Origin: Monomorium pharaonis
Lineage: Eukaryota > Arthropoda > Insecta > Hymenoptera > Formicidae
NCBI RefSeq assembly: GCF_013373865.1
Contig: NC_050468.1
Location: 23,950,774 to 24,014,773 of the forward strand
DNA: 64,000 bases
Reading direction: 5' to 3'
Positions 11,401 through 26,400 of this stretch are shown here, in pieces. The notes beneath the pieces are model-generated. The model made no database searches. It saw nothing but the letters and a program-made list of their open reading frames with translations, and was not told the origin of the DNA. The translations under genes and the position numbers were made by a program. The first letter of the stretch is position 1. The number at the start of each line of letters is the position of its first letter.

Positions 11401-14400
11401 CGTATATGAAAGTTTTTATGGCTTATACGAATAAATTTCTTTTTAATGAGATTTTATGTTTCTTTTACTTAGACATAAACGAATGCGATGCGATAAATGG
11501 ACCTTCTGGAAGATGCGGTAGAAATGCCATTTGTACAAATACACCTGGTGGTTTTAGTTGTCAATGTAAAGTTGGATATTCAGGAAATGCCTTCAAACAA
11601 TGTATAGGTAAAATTTGCGCGAGATAAATTATTATTTAATAATTAATGAAAAATTAATTAAAAAAAATATATAAAAGAAATTAATATATAAAAAAGTGAT
11701 ATATTTACAAACATATTTATTTGTAAACAATTCTCTCTATAAGTACAATATTAACAAATTTATTAGTGCAATTCTAATTTAATATATTTTGAACGTAAAT
11801 ATCTTGCTATAATTGAGTCCATATTGCGACAATAAATTGTGCTACTGGGGTGCAGTTTTTTAGTATTTTTGGAGTTACATATTGACATTTTTTAATTAAA
11901 TACAGATATTGACGAGTGTAACAAACCTGACGTTTGCGGGCACGGAGCAACGTGCACCAATGCCGAAGGTTCTTACGCTTGCACTTGTCCGGAAGAGACC
12001 ATACCGGATCCCGATCCTTACATCAAATGCGTTGGCATAGTCAGATGCGAAGTTGACGACGATTGTCCAGGAAACGCTATTTGTGACCAACAAAAGAGAT
12101 GCTTATGCCCCGAGCCCAACGTCGGAAACGATTGTAGACGTAAGCAATATGAGATACAGATTTTATTTTAGAAATTAAATACGCGTGAGGCCAGAGAATT
12201 TTATGTCAAATATTAAATATATTTTATCTTTGCGAACAAAATATCGTCAGTGTACAAATTTCGCGTTTGTCTGAACAGATCCGTGCGAAGATCTGTCTTG
12301 CGGACCCAATGCGCACTGCATGCTTCTGAACGACGTGGCGACGTGCCTCTGCAGCAATGGCTACACCGGAAAACCCGGAGTGAAGGACGGTTGCCGAGAC
12401 ATCAACGAGTGTGCGATAAATCCGTGTCCCCCGGGCGCAATTTGCAACAACGAGCCCGGCTCGTTCTCGTGCCAGTGTCCGAGCGGCATGACGGGCGATC
12501 CTTACAGCGGCGGTTGCCAGGAATCTAAAACACCTCACGTATGCGGCCCTAGTGCGCCCTGTCCCGCCGGAGAGCAGTGCATCAAGGATGAATTCGTGGG
12601 TAGCAGCGTGTGCATCTGCCAACGCGGTTACACGCGCGACCACGAAACCGGTAAATGCAGAGACATCAACGAATGCATGGAGCTCAGAGAGAAGCCTGCC
12701 TGCGGGGTTAACGCGATTTGCAAGAATCTTCCCGGCAGTTACGAGTGCCAGTGTCCGCCAGGCTTCAACGGAAATCCCTTCTCGCTTTGCGAAGGTAGGA
12801 CTTTTCATTCGTAGTCTTGACAGCAATTATCATTTAAAAACATGGGTTAATTATTGAAAAATTTGTATTGGAATAATTGTAGAATGCAACAGCATCGAGT
12901 GTCAATGTCAACCACCGTACAAGATCGTCAACGGTAAATGTATGCTGGCCGGATGTTCGAAAGGCGAAAAATGTCCAAGTGGTGCGGAATGTATAACAAT
13001 TGCCGGTGGTGTCAGTTATTGCGCCTGTCCCAAAGGATACACGACCAAGTCCGACGGCTCCTGCGAAGGTATACGACAAAAAGCGATTTGTTTTAAGAGA
13101 AAAAAAAACAGACACAATTGTATCTAACAATTGTCACAATTGACGCAATTCTTATTTCGTATGTAGATATAAATGAATGCATCGTGGGTCATCAAGTCTG
13201 CGGTTACGGTGCCGAGTGCATCAATCTACCAGGATCGCATAAGTGCGTGTGCCCTCACGGATACGGAGGCGATCCGTACAACGGGCTCTGTTCTCCGGCG
13301 CAGAAGAGATGTACCAACGACCATGAGTGCAAAGCTAACGAGAAGTGCGTGCAGCCCGGAGAGTGCGTGTGCCCACCGCCGTTCTACACGGATCCTTTGG
13401 ACGGAAACCTTTGCAAGAGTAAGCCTACTTCAATTTCACTTGTATATCGCAATTAGTATATCATACGTGTTTATGTAATCAAATTCAGAAACTGTCTTAA
13501 AGTTATTGTTTAATTGGACTTAATTTTAGAATTTCGACGAATCTAACAATTTTCCACAAACTTTAACGTGCTTAAATTTCATGGTAATTTTGACACTACA
13601 AACAGTGTTGAAATTAGTGTTTTGCTGCTATGGATTTACTGATTTTTAGTGTTCTTGTAAAGAATTTTTTTCAAATTTACATACCTATAACACTTTTGTT
13701 TGCTAAAAATCTGAATCTTCGGTCGAAACATTGTGCAATTCCATTTAAATAAAGAGTTTTGCCAGTCTGTGGACTAATAACACTCATTTTTAATCTTTAC
13801 CACTAACGTCCGCAATAAAAATCATTTTTACTCCAATAATAAAATTCAATTATTGCAGATCCTTGCGATCGTTTTCCGTGCGGTATGAACGCGAGGTGCA
13901 CACCGAGCGATCCGCCGCGGTGCATGTGCGAGGCTGGCTTCGAGGGCGATCCACAGCACGGATGCGTCGACGTGAACGAATGCGCGAACAATCCTTGCGG
14001 ACATGGTGCGTATTGCATCAATACGAAGGGAGATCACACGTGCGAGTGTCCCAAAGGTATGATCGGCGATCCTTACGGTGTCGGCTGTACTGGAGTCCCA
14101 GTTGGGAAGAGCGAGTGTTTGTCGAACGACGATTGCGAGAACTACCTGGCATGCGTCCAAGGAAGTTGCGTCAATCCCTGCGACAATGTCCCCTGCGGTC
14201 CTAACGCATACTGCGAGCCTGATAAACACGCAGCGTGGTGCAGATGTGTGATTGGATTCACGGAAGGCAGAAATAACGAATGCGTCTCACGTGAGTGCGA
14301 AATAAATTTTTTAATTATAAGTTTCGATGATTTTTATATTAAAGGTAATTTTAATTATATTAATCCAGATAGGAAACTTTTGTAATAATTGTATTATGTT

Positions 14401-17400
14401 TTACGAAAGCATTTTTTTGCTACCAAGAAAATTTCGTGATCATAATTTATAAATTTATTTATTCAATTATTTTGATACGGGCGGCGCGCGTAACATTACA
14501 TTTTCAAATAAAAATGATGCTAAAATGTTTCTGCATGCGCGTTTCTGGGAAATAATGATGTATAATAAATTTTTATTTGTAATTTGTAAATGCGACGCAT
14601 ATGTAAAACGAGTTTTGATTTGTTTTGACTTTAGAATGCGACGGTTTTGTTTGCGGTGGCGGGGCTCAATGTATTGTTAGCTATGACGGGCCAACTTGTA
14701 AGTGTATCGAAGGTTTCATGGGCAATCCTTTCCCCGGTGGACACTGCGTTCCCGACGTTTGCTCCTCTGAAATTCCATGCGCCGAACCGAGCGTGTGCAT
14801 TAGCGGACGTTGCAAACGGCGCTGCGAAGGGGTGATTTGTGGCATCGGAGCCATGTGCGATCCTTTAACGAATAAATGCGTGTGCAACCCGTACTTCGTT
14901 GGTAATCCCGATCTGCTCTGTATGCCACGTAAGTATTAACAAAATGTATTTAATCGACAATAGAATGTTTCTTTTTACCACCGGTGATAATTAACAGAAA
15001 ACATATAATTAACAAAAAAGGCTTTTTGATTAGAGCTATCTGACATAAATTTATTAATGGAATTGCATCAGCTATTACAACTATGTGAAAGGAGGAAAAT
15101 GATTATTTATTCTTTTATGAATGTTACTTTATATTATAGAGAATATATATATATTATAGAGAAAAATAAATTTAATAATTTAAATTACATTTTTCCATCA
15201 TGTTAAACGAAGTAATATTTTTTGCGTAGCCGTTCAACCACCACACTGCGATCCGTTCTGTGGTAAAAATGCACACTGCGAGTACGGTCTTCAGGAATCG
15301 AAATGTGTCTGTAACCCGGGTACTAGTGGAAATCCTTATCACGGCTGCGGCGTTCAAGAGAAATCCGATTGCTCGACCGCGGTGTGCGGAAAAGACGCGC
15401 ATTGCAACGCGGGTCCAAACGCAGTCGAGTGTCTCTGTCCATCTGGTTTTGCTGGCAATCCATACATTCAATGCTTCGGTAAGTTTCAATTATTAAATTA
15501 AAATCCAGCTGACTCTTTTGTGCTCTCATTTAATTTGTCTTAAATAAAATAGTAGCCTATAATCAAAATACAGTGCAATAATGAAATATTTAAAAAATAT
15601 TGACTGATTTTCTCTATAACATATTAACATTTACACCCACGCATACACATTAGTATCAAGTATAAAATATAGTAAATATAAAAATATACACGAATGTATA
15701 TTTATTAATAATGTATTATTTCATATTAGATTCTTATTAGATTTATTTACTTATGTATTATTATTGTTTTTTAAAATTAGATATCAATGAGTGCAACGGA
15801 AATGCATGCGGCAGCAATGCGGTGTGCATTAATACTATCGGCAGCTACGACTGTCGCTGCAAGGACGGCTTCTTCGGCAATCCGTTCGTCGGATGTCAGC
15901 AGGTACAAGTTGGACTGTGCACTGATCCCGCGACCTGCGTCTGCAGCAGTACCGCATCGTGCCCCTTCGATTACACCTGCGTCAATCACAAATGCGTAAA
16001 TCAGTGCAGCGACGTGAAATGCGGTCCCAGATCCGTCTGCCAGAACGGAGTGTGCGTATGTCCGCCTGGTTACAGCGGCAATCCCAACGACTTGCACAAA
16101 GGCTGCCACTTGCACGGACACTGCTCGAACGATCTCGAGTGCGAGCCGCAAGAGATCTGCTTCCAGGTCGGCAAGGGGGTCCGCAAGTGCGTGGACGCGT
16201 GCAGCAAGCTGCAATGCGGACCCAACGCGTTGTGCGTCACGCAAAACCACGTGTCCTCCTGCTTGTGCGTGGACGGCTACCAGGGCAATCCGAGTAATCT
16301 GGTCGAGGGCTGTCAGCCGTCCAAGTCCGTGATATCCGGATGCGCACGCGACTCGGACTGCTCGCCGGGCTTCTTCTGCCTCACCTTGGACGGCGGCGTG
16401 CGCGATTGCGTGAATCCCTGCAGCAAGGTGGTCTGCGGCGCCTATCAGAAGTGCGAGCCCGACGTGGTGCCGGGCCACGCGACCTGCAAGTGCCAGGACG
16501 GCTACGAGTGGAACCCGGTGCTGTCGTCCTGCGAGAAGCCGTCGGTGCCCGATTGCATAAGTGACGACGACTGCCGGTCGAGCGAGGGCTGCAGACCGGA
16601 CGCCCTCGGCGTGCTCAAGTGCACGTCGCTTTGCGACGGTTTCACCTGCACCGTCAACTCCCGCTGCGTGGCGGAGAATCATCACGGCCGTTGCGAGTGC
16701 CTGCCGGGCTACAACGGCAATCCGAACGACCGCCGGGGCTGTCACAGCCCGCGCGACAACCGCTGCACCACCGACAGCGAGTGCGCGGAGGATCGGACCT
16801 GCCGCGGCACCCCGGACGGGCCGCTCGCCTGCCTGCCGGTCTGCGACTTCGTCACCTGCGGTCCCAACGCGCTTTGCGTCGTCAACAATCACGTGGCGAA
16901 TTGCGAATGCCCGCCCGGGCAGTACGCTGGCGACCCGAACGACTCGGCGGCCGGGTGCCGCGCGGTGCCCTGCGTCTACAACATCGACTGCCCGCTGTCG
17001 CAGCTCTGCAACCGATTGACGCACACCTGCTACGACGCCTGCGACGAGAACGCGTGCGGCGTGAACGCGGTCTGCATCGCGGACGAGCACAAGGCGATCT
17101 GCCAGTGTCCGCCCGGTTTACGACCGAACCCGGTGCCCGATGTCGAGTGCATCGCCGTGGAGGCGTGCCGTCCAGATTCCTGCCATCCGACGGCGATCTG
17201 CGCCACCGATGCGACCAACAACCCGGTATGCCGATGCCCGCCGAATCACGTGGGCGATCCTTACGTGAACGGCTGCCAACCGGAGGGATACTGCTCTAGT
17301 CCCAAGGACTGTCCGGTGCACTCCGTCTGCCACGAGCACCGTTGCATCAATCCGTGCGAGAACGCCTGCGGTGCCAACGCGCTTTGCGAGATCGTCAATG

Positions 17401-20400
17401 GTCAGCCGAGCTGCAAATGCATCCACAGATTCGTGCCGTCCTCGAGGGGTCCGGAACACGGCTGCGTGCGGGCTACCAATTACTGCGCGGTGGACGCAGA
17501 CTGCGTCGACAGCGTCTGTCTTGATGGACAATGCAGGGGTAATATATCCGATGTTTTTATCACGTGTATAGAGGGGAGAGTGAATACATACCGGTCGCCT
17601 AAATCATACTTTTCTAATATTTTACGGTTTTATTTAATATAAGCAACATTAATAATCATTATTCTTTATGAATTTTTAAATATATTATCTGAACATAAAC
17701 AAAAAATAGTATTTTATAATATCCTTGTGCACTACAAGTATTGTCGTAATAAGACACTCAAAGAGTTTATTTTAATTCTTAAATAATTTCTTGTTTCTAC
17801 TTTTTTTTAAAAAATAACGAATAAGTCTACACCTACAATGTCACAAGATAATAATAAGTTACAAATTAATTGATAATACAATATAGTTTATCAATAATAG
17901 CGTTTTTTGTTTGGGGTATAAAATGCTCCACGTGACTGTTTACGTCATAAAACCTAATACCGTTCTCGGATTAAGTTTGGGCAATTCTTTATATACGGTA
18001 ACAGAATGTCAAATTTTTCATCGTATTAAAAAAGTTCAAATTTTGAAACGAAGAATTTGAACTGTTTCAGCTGTGTGTCGTTCAGTTGCTGATTGCTCAG
18101 ACGGAGAGAAATGCATTAACAACAAGTGTATGATATCATGTGTCGCGCATTCTCAGTGTCTGGTGGATCAAGCGTGCGTTACCGGAGGATGTATTCTTGG
18201 CTGCCGCAGTAATAAAAACTGCCCGACTACCGAATCATGTATCAACAACAAGTGTCAAGGTATTTCACTTCTGTCACACTGTAACTTTGACTCTCATCAT
18301 CTCATTACAGATATTTTTTCGTACATATGTAATTATTGTATATCCCCGACTGGAAATAAAACTAGTCGATCTGATTTAAAATCTAATGGGTTAGTATTGA
18401 ATAGATTAAGTTTTCTAACTTATTACTTATTTTTTCATTATTAGCTGTATATTTACAATCGGTTTTTCTCATTATCAGTTTTTTATCTCATGATAGACTT
18501 GAGATTCAATTTTTATGTGAGAATATTTTTTATTTATTATAAATATTATAAGTATTAAAATAGATATCTTTTATTTACATATATAAATATTTAAATACAT
18601 ATATATTATGCATATATACTTTAATTATTAACGAAAAATTTAAATAATTATATATTTACATAATAAAAAACTGATCTGAGTTTCAGTAAAAATGCAGGTT
18701 TAAAAATATTATTATAAATATAATAAACAATTTAAATTTTTTAAAACTTTACTGTTATTATAAATAGTATAAATTCAACAATGTTTTAAAATACGTTTTT
18801 AAAAACCATTTGCTGAGTGAATAAAATTTATTACTTTAATTTTATACATATTATAAAAGTAATTTTATATTACGCAAAGAACTTTTCATGTAAAAATATG
18901 TTACATGTTATAAAATAATGAAAACAAATTAAATTCAACCATATTAACAAAATATGAAATGAATCAGATCACAAAATAATGTGCTAAATTATACTTATTT
19001 TGAAAATAAATATATATTTATTTAATTTATTATTTTATTATTTATTTTATTATTTTATTTTATTTATTATATATAATATTCGTGTTTTACAAGTGTCACG
19101 TATTCATTCGTATGGAATATTTTAGATAGTAAGATGCTTTATCGTCTTCTATCTAAAAATTGATCTATTAAATTTTTTTAATATAAGGCAGACTATACAT
19201 ATTTTGACAATTTCGAACGAAAGGTATTTATTAGTATTCTAAGTCGATAAAGTAGATAAGTTATTTTATTACTTTCTGCCACTATACAGGCGGTCTTCTT
19301 ATAATTAAGATCCGGTCGGCTCCTGTGAGATAAATACGTGAAAGAATAAGTACTTTTGATAAACCTAGTGGGCGAAAATTGTATCTATCGCAATGATGTG
19401 ACAGATATATATAAATTACGCGGATTAATTCGTAAAATAATTAAATCATTAATATTATTCATCATTTAAGACTTCTGGACTGTCACCTTTTTTTTTATCA
19501 CTCTAAAATAAAAATGCTTTTCAGAGACCCCACGCGAGTGTTTATGGGATAACAAATCATGTATGAGGCAATACATTGGTAGTTTTTGAAAGAGAAAAGG
19601 AAGAAACTCGCATGTGTGTTTACAGATCCTTGCAGTAGGAAGGACGTATGCGGACCAAACGCAATCTGCAGTTGCACGAATCACGCGGTCGCGTGCACGT
19701 GTCCTCTCGGTTTCCACGGTAATCCCACTCCGGAGCAGGGTTGCATTCGAGTGCCAAACACGTGCCAAACTTCGCAGGACTGTCCCAGCCAGCACCTGTG
19801 CGTCGCGGGATTGTGTCAGTGTCAATGTTCGGAACAAAACAATTGCGCGCAGGGCGAGCGTTGTAAGAATGGCATTTGTGTGAAGATATGTTATGGCGAC
19901 AGTAATTGTCTACCCGGCGAATTGTGTATTGACGGCACGTGCGAGGCGGGTTGCACTTCGGATGCCGGCTGTAAACGCGATGAAGTGTGCGTTAACAACA
20001 AGTGCAGGTATTAATCTTTTTAAACTGACCTTATCACTCTAAAGCCTTCGGCATACGATACGATTTTTCATGCTAGATTGCGTACGAGGCGTCTTACTAC
20101 GACATAATCATCCGAGCCCATCAGGACACGTATTAAGATACCTCGTATGCGATCTAGCATGAAAAATCGTATCGTGTACCGAAGGCTTTATTATATTTGC
20201 ACGTTAAGAAAATATTCTCGCTTTTGAGTTAAAAAAAATTAATCAATTGTTATTTTTTGACATTTTTTTAATAATTTGATCTTGAGAGAGGAAGATTAAT
20301 CGTAAGAGATTGTAAATATTTTTATTAACATATTCAAATGATTTGGAAATTATTTCACAGCATTTCTTATGTAAAAAATTTTTATTAATTGATTTTTATT

Positions 20401-23400
20401 AAATTTATTAAATAGTAATTTTTTAAAAATTATTAATTGATATTTGTGACGTTTTATTTATTTTCTTAGATGCAGCCATGGATTTATTGCCGGTCCCGAG
20501 CATTGTTTAGATATTAACGAGTGCGAGGATCAACCATGTCATCCGAGCGCCGAATGCATTAATCTTCACGGGTCTTATCGTTGTGCATGTCCTCATGGTA
20601 CCGCAGGCGATCCTTTAGGATTGGGCTGTGTGCTGCCGCATCAATGCACCACGCACAGTGACTGCTTTGATACTCAGGCTTGCGTTCAACATAATTGCTC
20701 GGATCCTTGTTCTTTTGTCGACTGTGGCTTGAATACTATTTGTTCTGTTCTGGACCATGTGGCTGGTTGCCAATGTCAATCTGGTTACATCGGTGATGCC
20801 TCAGGATGCTTTAAAGTGGAATGCCTTTCTAACAGTGACTGTCCAACAGATAAATATTGCAATCAGGAGACCAATAAATGCAGCAGTAAGTTAATATAAC
20901 ATAAGCTTACAGCAAGAAATATCGATAGATATTGCATTTGCATAAATTTACATCAGTTTTAGTAAAGAAAAGAGAAACTGCAATTAAAAAAAAAAATAAT
21001 TATGCCACAATTTAAATCTTTGATTACTCGTTTCATCAGGTCCTTGCAATCAAGTGAACTGTGGATATGGTAATTGCGTAGCCATTGATCATGTCAGCGT
21101 GTGTAAATGCTTTCCTGGTTTTGTCCTTGTTGGTGACATCTGCACCGATGTTAATGAGTGTTTGCAAAATCCTTGCCATCCATCAGCTATGTGAGTTGCG
21201 ATTACACTTGATTATATGAGCTTATAGAGAGAGTGTTTTTAATTAAAATATTGAAAAAATTTATAGATGCCAGAATGCAGAGGGATCGTTTGCTTGTGTT
21301 TGTCCTCATGGTTTAGTAGGGGATCCATTTAAAACTGGTTGTAAGCAACCTGGCGATTGTTTCACGGATTCAGATTGTCCAAATTCAGCTGCCTGCATTG
21401 ATAACAGATGCACTAATCCATGCGACGCACTAGGCGTTTGCGGTAGAAATGCGGAATGTCTTGCACGCGATCATGTTCCGATCTGTAGATGTCCCGGACA
21501 AACTACAGGAAATCCAGCAGTGAGTTAAATTGGAGCTTTAAATTCTCTAAAGTTTAGATATTTTTCATTATAATAATTTATGTATTTTATAATCTATAAC
21601 AACATTTTAATCTTGATATTTTTATTAATTTGTTAATTGATCTTTGATTTGATTCCCTAAAAAAAGAAAAAAAAATTTGAATAAAATTTTAATAAATATA
21701 AATTAGATCTTAATTATATTTCGTTGAAAGATTATTTTTTATGTTTGCAAACATGATATTTTTAAAGTTTGAAAGTTAAGAAGTTGAAGTTAAGAAAATT
21801 TCATATTGTATTGAAATTATAATAAATTTTTAAATGAAATTATAATAAAAAATTGCAGATACTTTGTAATGGCAAATTAATGACATTTTATTTAAATTGT
21901 AATAAGTTTTTATATTTTGATTTAGTATTAAGAAATTAGTATTAAGAAATTGAAAAAAGCAAATATTTTCTATTAACGAATTAACGATCTCTTATTCAAA
22001 TTTTAATAATTCAATATTGCCACCTTATTATAAGTTTATTAAATTTTTATAAAATTTTGTTGAAATTTTAATAAAGTCACTTATCAAAATAACCATAACA
22101 TTTAATAAAATATTACAGTTGTCAAGAGTGTAATTAACATTTTATTAAAATTTTTCTACTCTAATTTTTATTTTCTATTTGTTTCAGACGGAATGTATTC
22201 ATCTTGAATGCAACTATCACAGCGACTGTAGTCCATCAGATGCGTGTTTTGATCACAAGTGCGTCGATCCCTGCTCTCTTTCGAATGTTTGTGGACATGG
22301 TGCTGATTGTTCTTCGCTTAATCACAGCGCGGTATGTACCTGTCAACCTGGCGGCACGGGTGATCCGAATCTTGGATGCACTCCACTTCAATATTGTAAA
22401 AGTGATTCGCAATGTGCGACTGGTTCAGTATGCAATGGAGGAATTTGCACAGGTAAATTAATATTGACTACAATAATGTAGCATAACATTATAAAATTCC
22501 CTATTTAATGAAAGGAAACGTTAATATGTGTGTATGTATGTGTTTGTTGAATAAATTCATAAATTTCACACATAATTTAATTGTTAAATTGCAGCACTCT
22601 GTGGAAGTACAAGAGATTGTATTGGCGATCAACTCTGTATTAATGGCCTTTGTCAGCCGACCTGCAGAAGTAATTCTAGCTGCCCAGAATATCAATACTG
22701 CCATAATAATATATGTGTTCAAGAATTACGTTGTACGTCGGATAACGACTGTTTGTATGACGAAAAATGCATTAAGAATAATATTGGACAGGTAATCCTA
22801 CGTTGTGTTATATAGAAAATCTTTATGAATGACAAAAATTGTGAATGACAATGATTTTTTTTATTGATTCTATCAGAGTAGCAAGTATATAACATTTTTT
22901 TTGCCAATTAAGGCGGAGTGTCGTAGAGCTTGTGACGTAATACTCTGCGGCCGAAATGCCGAATGCAAGGCTGATAATCATGCCGCGACGTGTTCCTGTA
23001 AACTCGGCTTCTTCGGAAATGCTAGAGATGACAAGATTGGCTGTCAACCTATCGAATGTGAGGTCAATGATGACTGCACACAAGAGAAGATTTGTGACCA
23101 TCACAGATGCAGAATTGCTTGTCTCGCGCATAATCCATGTGGCGTGAATGCCATTTGCACAACAGAGAAACATGTCCAGGTAATTATTTTATTGCTTTGC
23201 ACTAGAAATTTTTTTTTGTCAGTGATTTTTACGATAATGTGTGTTTTGTGGCATAGATTTGCACCTGCCAGCCTGGATATACGGGAGAACCCACGCGTGC
23301 TTGCAAGCTGATAGATTATTGCGCAAACACACCATGCGCACCAGGCGCATTTTGCGAAAACACACGAGGACATTTCAAGTGCCACTGTCAACCGGGTACA

Positions 23401-26400
23401 GTCGGAGATCCTTATAACAGTGGCTGTCAACCACCAGTGGAATGCCTTCAAGATTCGGACTGTCCACTAACTGCCAAATGTGTCAACATCAACAATGTAC
23501 CGAAATGTTTTGGTACGTGTGTTAAACTTGTTAATTTATTTTATAGTATTATTTTGTTTATTGGATTTTTATATTTTTATTTTATTTATACAATACATTT
23601 TTATATGTATAACGTACATTAATTATATGTATAATACATTATATAATACTTTGTATAATATCATCATTTGTATAATATCAAGATATTGCTAAAGATCTTG
23701 AAATCAGATTTGACTATAAATACTGGCTCTTGATTATAGAATTTAAAACCTGTTATTGTTGATATTTTTATCATTTTTATTATATTTTTATTATATATAT
23801 TACAAATTTAATCTCTTTATTTTATAGATACTTGTGCACGTATCCGTTGCGGTCCAAATGCAGATTGTATCGCGAGTAACCATGCCGCGAGTTGTCAATG
23901 CCGTGCCGATTACGAAGGGGATCCTAATAATTTAAGTGTGGGATGTCGTCCAAGACCAGTAGTCTGCTCATCACAAGTTGATTGTTTGGTCAACACTTAT
24001 TGTTATGAAGGCATTTGTCGGCGTGAGTAAACAATTGTTGAATTTTAAATTTGCTTAACTAGAATCATTTTATACAATCAATTGTTTCTGTGTGACAATT
24101 AACTGTTTCTGACTTTAATCTATTCATGACGCAATTTTGTTGCTACATTTAATAAAGTAAATAATGTTATTTCAGCATCTTGTCAATCGGACGAGGAATG
24201 TAACTTGTCTGACGTTTGCTTGAACGGGCAATGCTTAGATCCGTGCGATGTGAGAGGAACTTGTGGCATAAACGCCGAGTGCAAAGTCAGAAGTCACATT
24301 AAACAGTGTAGCTGTCCACCAGGCTTCACTGGCAATTCCGAAGTAGAATGCGTGAGATGTAAGTATACAAACGATTCATTTGCAACATTTGAATATCTTC
24401 TGATTGATACTTCTTTGAAAATTCTGTAAAATGTTTATTATTTACAGTACCAGTGTCTTGTCTTGGAAGTGGGGACTGCATTGAAGGCAACACCTGTCGC
24501 GAGAACGTTTGTCTGCCGATCTGCACCGTTGACGACAATTGCGCGCTGAACGAGAAATGCATCCGCGGTAATTGCTTGCTGACTTGTCGGCTGGATAACG
24601 ATTGCTTCCTGGGTCACATCTGCTTGAACAACATGTGTTCGTTTGGTTGTCGTGCGGACGAGGATTGCAACGCGAATGAGGCTTGCTTAGGAAACAAATG
24701 CGTGAATCCGTGCGAGGCTACGCCGTGTGGACCAAACGCCAAATGTACTGTCTTTAATCAGCGTGCCACGTGTTCCTGTCCCATCGGCTTCATACCAAAT
24801 CCGACTGCTAAGGTCGCGTGTTTGAGAACGCCGGGTCCGACTTGCCAGGCCAATCGGGACTGTGCTGTAGGCACGGCTTGCATCGCTGGTATTTGCACAC
24901 CCGTCTGCTCATCCAACGCGAACTGCTTGAGCAACGAGAGATGCGACAGCTCTGGCATTTGCAAATCACTTTGCAGACGAGACGAGGATTGCAGAAGCGG
25001 TGAGATCTGCGAAGGGCTGATGTGTATTTCTGGTTGTCGAGCGGATATTGAATGTCAGGACAGTTACGCGTGTATAAACAACCAATGTATAGGTGAGTAG
25101 TTATCGATATTTTTTTATATTTTTGTTTTTAATTTTGTCGAAGAAACAATATTATATTGAATGTACTTCTGGTTTGATTGTTTTCATTTTTTTGTATACA
25201 GATAAACTTTTTTCTTATTAGTCTCTTTATTATGATAATTTAATTATTATTTGTCTATAGATCCGTGTTCATTGACTGGCGCCTGCGGTGTAAATTCTAA
25301 ATGTACAACTGTCAATCATCAAAAAATATGCACATGCCCATCGCCTTTAGTGGGAGATGCTCGTATTGGCTGCAAGCAAACGTTCCTTCCTTGCTCGTCT
25401 AACCACGAATGTTTACCAGGACAAACGTGTTACGGCAGATCGTGCTATTCCACGTGTAGAAGGTGAGTATACATGACCATGAACAAATTACACAAAGTTA
25501 TCACAATGTTCCAATAATTGCTAAATAATTGTTAAACAATTGTATTTTTTCAGCGATGCGAATTGCTTGAGTGACGAACGGTGTGACGGCGGCATTTGTA
25601 AAGCGATATGTAACAGCGATGATCACTGCCTCGCGAATCAAATCTGTCATAATCGCATGTGTGACATTGGATGCCGCAATGATAACACGTGCCCAAGCGA
25701 CGAGTCTTGTATCAATAATCAATGCAAAAGTAAATATAGTTTCATATACAACATACTACATATGTTAGATTTAAATATATTCAGTTAAGTTGCAATGTAA
25801 TCGTATTATGATCTTTTTAGGTCCATGCGAAGGTGGTAAGGCGTGCGGTGAGTGTGCCGGCTGTCGGGTAGTCAATCACGTGGCTCAATGTAGTTGCCCC
25901 GCGAATTATTACGGTAATGCCTTAATCAACTGCGCCAAGACCATGATTCCTTGTGACGGGTCATGCGAGTGCGACGAAATCGGCTTCTGCACCACCAGCT
26001 GCCATCATGAGAACGACTGTTCTTGTGGCGAGGTTTGTCACAGTGGCAAATGTCGCATCAAGTGCGATATCAATAACGCGTGTCCAAAGGTGATTAAGAA
26101 AAGTTACAGAAATTATTGTTTTTTAAAATTAATTCTGATATCGTAAACTCTTAAAACTGTATGTTTTAACAAATGCAGGGTTATGTATGCGACGGAGGTT
26201 TGTGCCTGGTCGGTTGTCGCACTCATTCCGACTGCCCATCGTCATTATCGTGTACAAATGGCCAGTGTGAAAATCCATGTTCCGCTCATGGATCACCTTG
26301 CGGAATAAATGCGCTTTGTCGCGTCTCGAGTCACCGTGCGGTATGTCTATGTCCAGAAGGCTATCAAGGTGAGCCGAGTCAAGAGTGCTACCAATTGGAG

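Noticed and set aside
12224..12826. 200-residue minus-strand frame
   Set aside because: Antisense shadow of exon 14; no recognisable domain.
15777..17090. 437-residue open frame on the minus strand
   Set aside because: It mirrors exon 20, whose GC-rich codon use removes stop codons on the other strand; the product is Ala/Val/Arg low complexity without domains.
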